DNA from: an uncultured Verrucomicrobia subdivision 3 bacterium
GTDB lineage: Bacteria; Verrucomicrobiota; Verrucomicrobiae; Limisphaerales; CAMLLE01
Direction: 5' to 3'
Assembly: GCA_946480555.1 (NCBI GenBank)
Contig: CAMLLE010000261.1
Span: forward strand, 1 to 5,350
DNA: 5,350 nucleotides
Under the pieces are notes generated by a model. It was not told the DNA's origin, searched no databases, and saw only the letters and a program-made list of their open reading frames with translations. A program made the translations under genes and the position numbers. Shown one piece after another: positions 3,990-5,350 of the stretch. The number at the start of each line of letters is the position of its first letter. Within the stretch, counting starts at the first letter, position 1.

Positions 3990-5350
3990 GTGAAAACCAA
4001 ACTCACGGTTCTCGGACAGGCCGCACTTTTGCTTCCTCTCTCAGGTCTCAACGTTCAACTCTCAACCGCCAGCGCCGCCCCCCTGACGTCAGCGGCCGCG
4101 CCCGTTCCGCTCGTGCGTCCTGCGGAAGTATTTGCGGAGTCGCCGCCGCTGGAAACGATTCCATCGCCGGAGCCGTCGGAAGAAGCAATCCCCCCGGCAA
4201 CGCTCACGTTCGAGGGATTGTCCGTCCAGGATGCAATCACCTATCTCGGCACGAGCTACCTTCCGCCCGACCCGAGCGGCGACGTGGGACCGAATCACTA
4301 CGTGCAAGCAGTCAACGGTCTGTTCCGCGTGTTCGACAAGAACGGCGTCCCGCTCACGCTACCAACGACGCTGGCCAGCCTGTTCGGTCCCTTGGGCGGA
4401 CCCTGCAACGGCGGAATCAGCAGCAGCATCAATCCGTTGGTATTGTACGATCCGTTGGCCGACCGCTGGGTGATCAGCCAGACCGCTTACGTTTCGTTTG
4501 GCGGAACGAATTGCGGTTGCGTGGCGGTTTCAAAAACCGGCGACCCCACCGGCGGTTACTTCCTCTACAAATTCGAGTTGAGCCCGAACCTGTTCATGGA
4601 CTACCCGCAAACCGGCGTCTGGCCGGACGGCTATTACATGTCAGCCGATCAGTTCACCAGCAGCAGCACCTTTGCGGGCGTGGGAGTCTTTGCGTTCGAT
4701 CGGTTGAAGATGCTGGCCGGCGATCCGTCCGCCAGTTTCATTTACTTCAACGTCAACACCATCAATTCGACCTACATCGGCCTGCAACCTTCCGACTTCG
4801 ATGGGTTGATCCCTCCGCCAGTGGGCGCATCGAACGTGTTCGCCATGATCTCGGACATCAACCCCGGCGATTCCCTCGTGCTGTTCAACTTCCACGCGGA
4901 TTTCGCGAATCCTTCCAACTCATCCTTCACCGTCGAATCGCCGCTCCCGGTCAACGCGTTCAGTTCCGCCAACCCGACTGGCCGCGATGACATCGAGCAA
5001 CCCGGCATCAGCTCGACCGCGTTCCTGGACAACTACAGCGGGCGGCTGATGCGGCGATTGCAGTATCGCAACTCCGGAAGCAACGAATCGCTGGTGGCGA
5101 ATCATACGGTCAACGTCAGCGGCGGCAGCGGGACGACGCCCGCGACCCATCAGGCCGGCATCCGTTATTACGAATTGCGCCGCACGCTGCTCTCAGGCGC
5201 GTTCGCGGTGGCGGAACAGGGAACGTTCGCGCCGGATTCGGATAATCGCTGGATGGCCAGCGCGGCGATGGATCATCAGGGGAATCTCGCCGTCGGCTAC
5301 AGCGTGTCGAGCAGCACCGTGTTCCCATCGTTGCGTTACGCTGGGCGGCT
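3990..5350 (+). CDS. Large secreted protein of the 'DPSGDVGPNHYVQ' family, 3'-truncated by window edge
   Basis: I translated this frame directly from GTG 3990; it stays open for 453 codons to the end of the window. The GTG start is supported by AAGGA 5 nt upstream and by a signal peptide (residues 1-29 or 30, ending LSTASAA). A Pro/Glu-rich linker follows (about 31-70), then a conserved-looking extracellular domain: DPSGDVGPNHYVQAVNG (94-110), LYDPLADRWVISQ, CGCVAVSKTGDPTGGYF, DYPQTGVWPDGYYMSADQF (204-222), FAFDRLKMLAG, and QGTFAPDSDNRWMASAAMD (410-428). I recognise this as a recurrent secreted-protein family with no established biochemical function. The repeated aromatic, Asp-rich blades would suit a beta-propeller, but that is inference. 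Cysteines at 139, 175 and 177 could form a disulfide. C-terminal modules (Ig-like or sorting domains) may lie beyond the edge. It follows the disrupted fibre gene by 11 nt, so it is probably cotranscribed with the array. Confidence 0.9.
   Translation, partial: MKTKLTVLGQAALLLPLSGLNVQLSTASAAPLTSAAAPVPLVRPAEVFAESPPLETIPSPEPSEEAIPPATLTFEGLSVQDAITYLGTSYLPPDPSGDVGPNHYVQAVNGLFRVFDKNGVPLTLPTTLASLFGPLGGPCNGGISSSINPLVLYDPLADRWVISQTAYVSFGGTNCGCVAVSKTGDPTGGYFLYKFELSPNLFMDYPQTGVWPDGYYMSADQFTSSSTFAGVGVFAFDRLKMLAGDPSASFIYFNVNTINSTYIGLQPSDFDGLIPPPVGASNVFAMISDINPGDSLVLFNFHADFANPSNSSFTVESPLPVNAFSSANPTGRDDIEQPGISSTAFLDNYSGRLMRRLQYRNSGSNESLVANHTVNVSGGSGTTPATHQAGIRYYELRRTLLSGAFAVAEQGTFAPDSDNRWMASAAMDHQGNLAVGYSVSSSTVFPSLRYAGR

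Noticed and set aside
3938..4990. 350-codon + strand open frame
   Set aside because: It is Arg/Ser/His-rich and has no recognisable motif. It is the shadow of the GTG-3990 frame, which has a signal peptide, conserved motifs and a ribosome binding site.

Overview
The window is GC-rich bacterial DNA, and every gene I can support lies on the + strand in one tightly packed run with gaps of 4 to 35 bases. The protein content points to Verrucomicrobiota, perhaps the Pedosphaera/Limisphaerales side. It includes secreted 'AFTYQGRL' fibre proteins with S74 (intramolecular chaperone of endosialidase) C-termini, small 'YSIDWxxIxGGGGTSTGG' proteins, and a large secreted 'DPSGDVGPNHYVQ' protein. This assignment rests on recognised family style, not on a marker gene.

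Layout. 1-678: the 3' end of an S74 fibre-like gene that begins before the window. 687-1139: a small secreted protein, paralogue A. 1175-3007: a complete 610-residue secreted fibre protein with a signal peptide, an N-terminal module, six 14-residue YadA-like head repeats, an S74 domain and a C-terminal coiled coil. 3012-3506: a second small secreted protein, paralogue C, almost identical to A in its mature part but with an unrelated signal peptide. 3542-3978: a short, frame-disrupted third S74 gene. 3990-5350: a large secreted protein starting at GTG and running off the right edge; its reading frame is open for 453 codons.

The first four kilobases are therefore a tandem array of a two-gene cassette (small secreted protein plus S74 fibre). 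A repeat of about 436 bp (750-1185 and 3117-3552, nine mismatches, 275 bp perfectly identical) covers the mature small gene, the 35-bp spacer and the first 11 bases of the following fibre gene. It ends just inside the fibre start, so each fibre body sits behind the same leader. This suggests surface-fibre diversification by duplication, gene conversion or recombination.

The most unusual single site is in the broken third fibre gene. The S74 tail is in the -1 frame relative to the start, and a T TTA AAC heptamer in the correct phase, followed after 5 nt by a short all-GC hairpin, lies just before the frame change. A simple deletion of about 37-40 bp explains the same data and is the more likely reading, but the site deserves a check. 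No RNA genes, CRISPR arrays, insertion sequences, clear promoters or terminators are visible.
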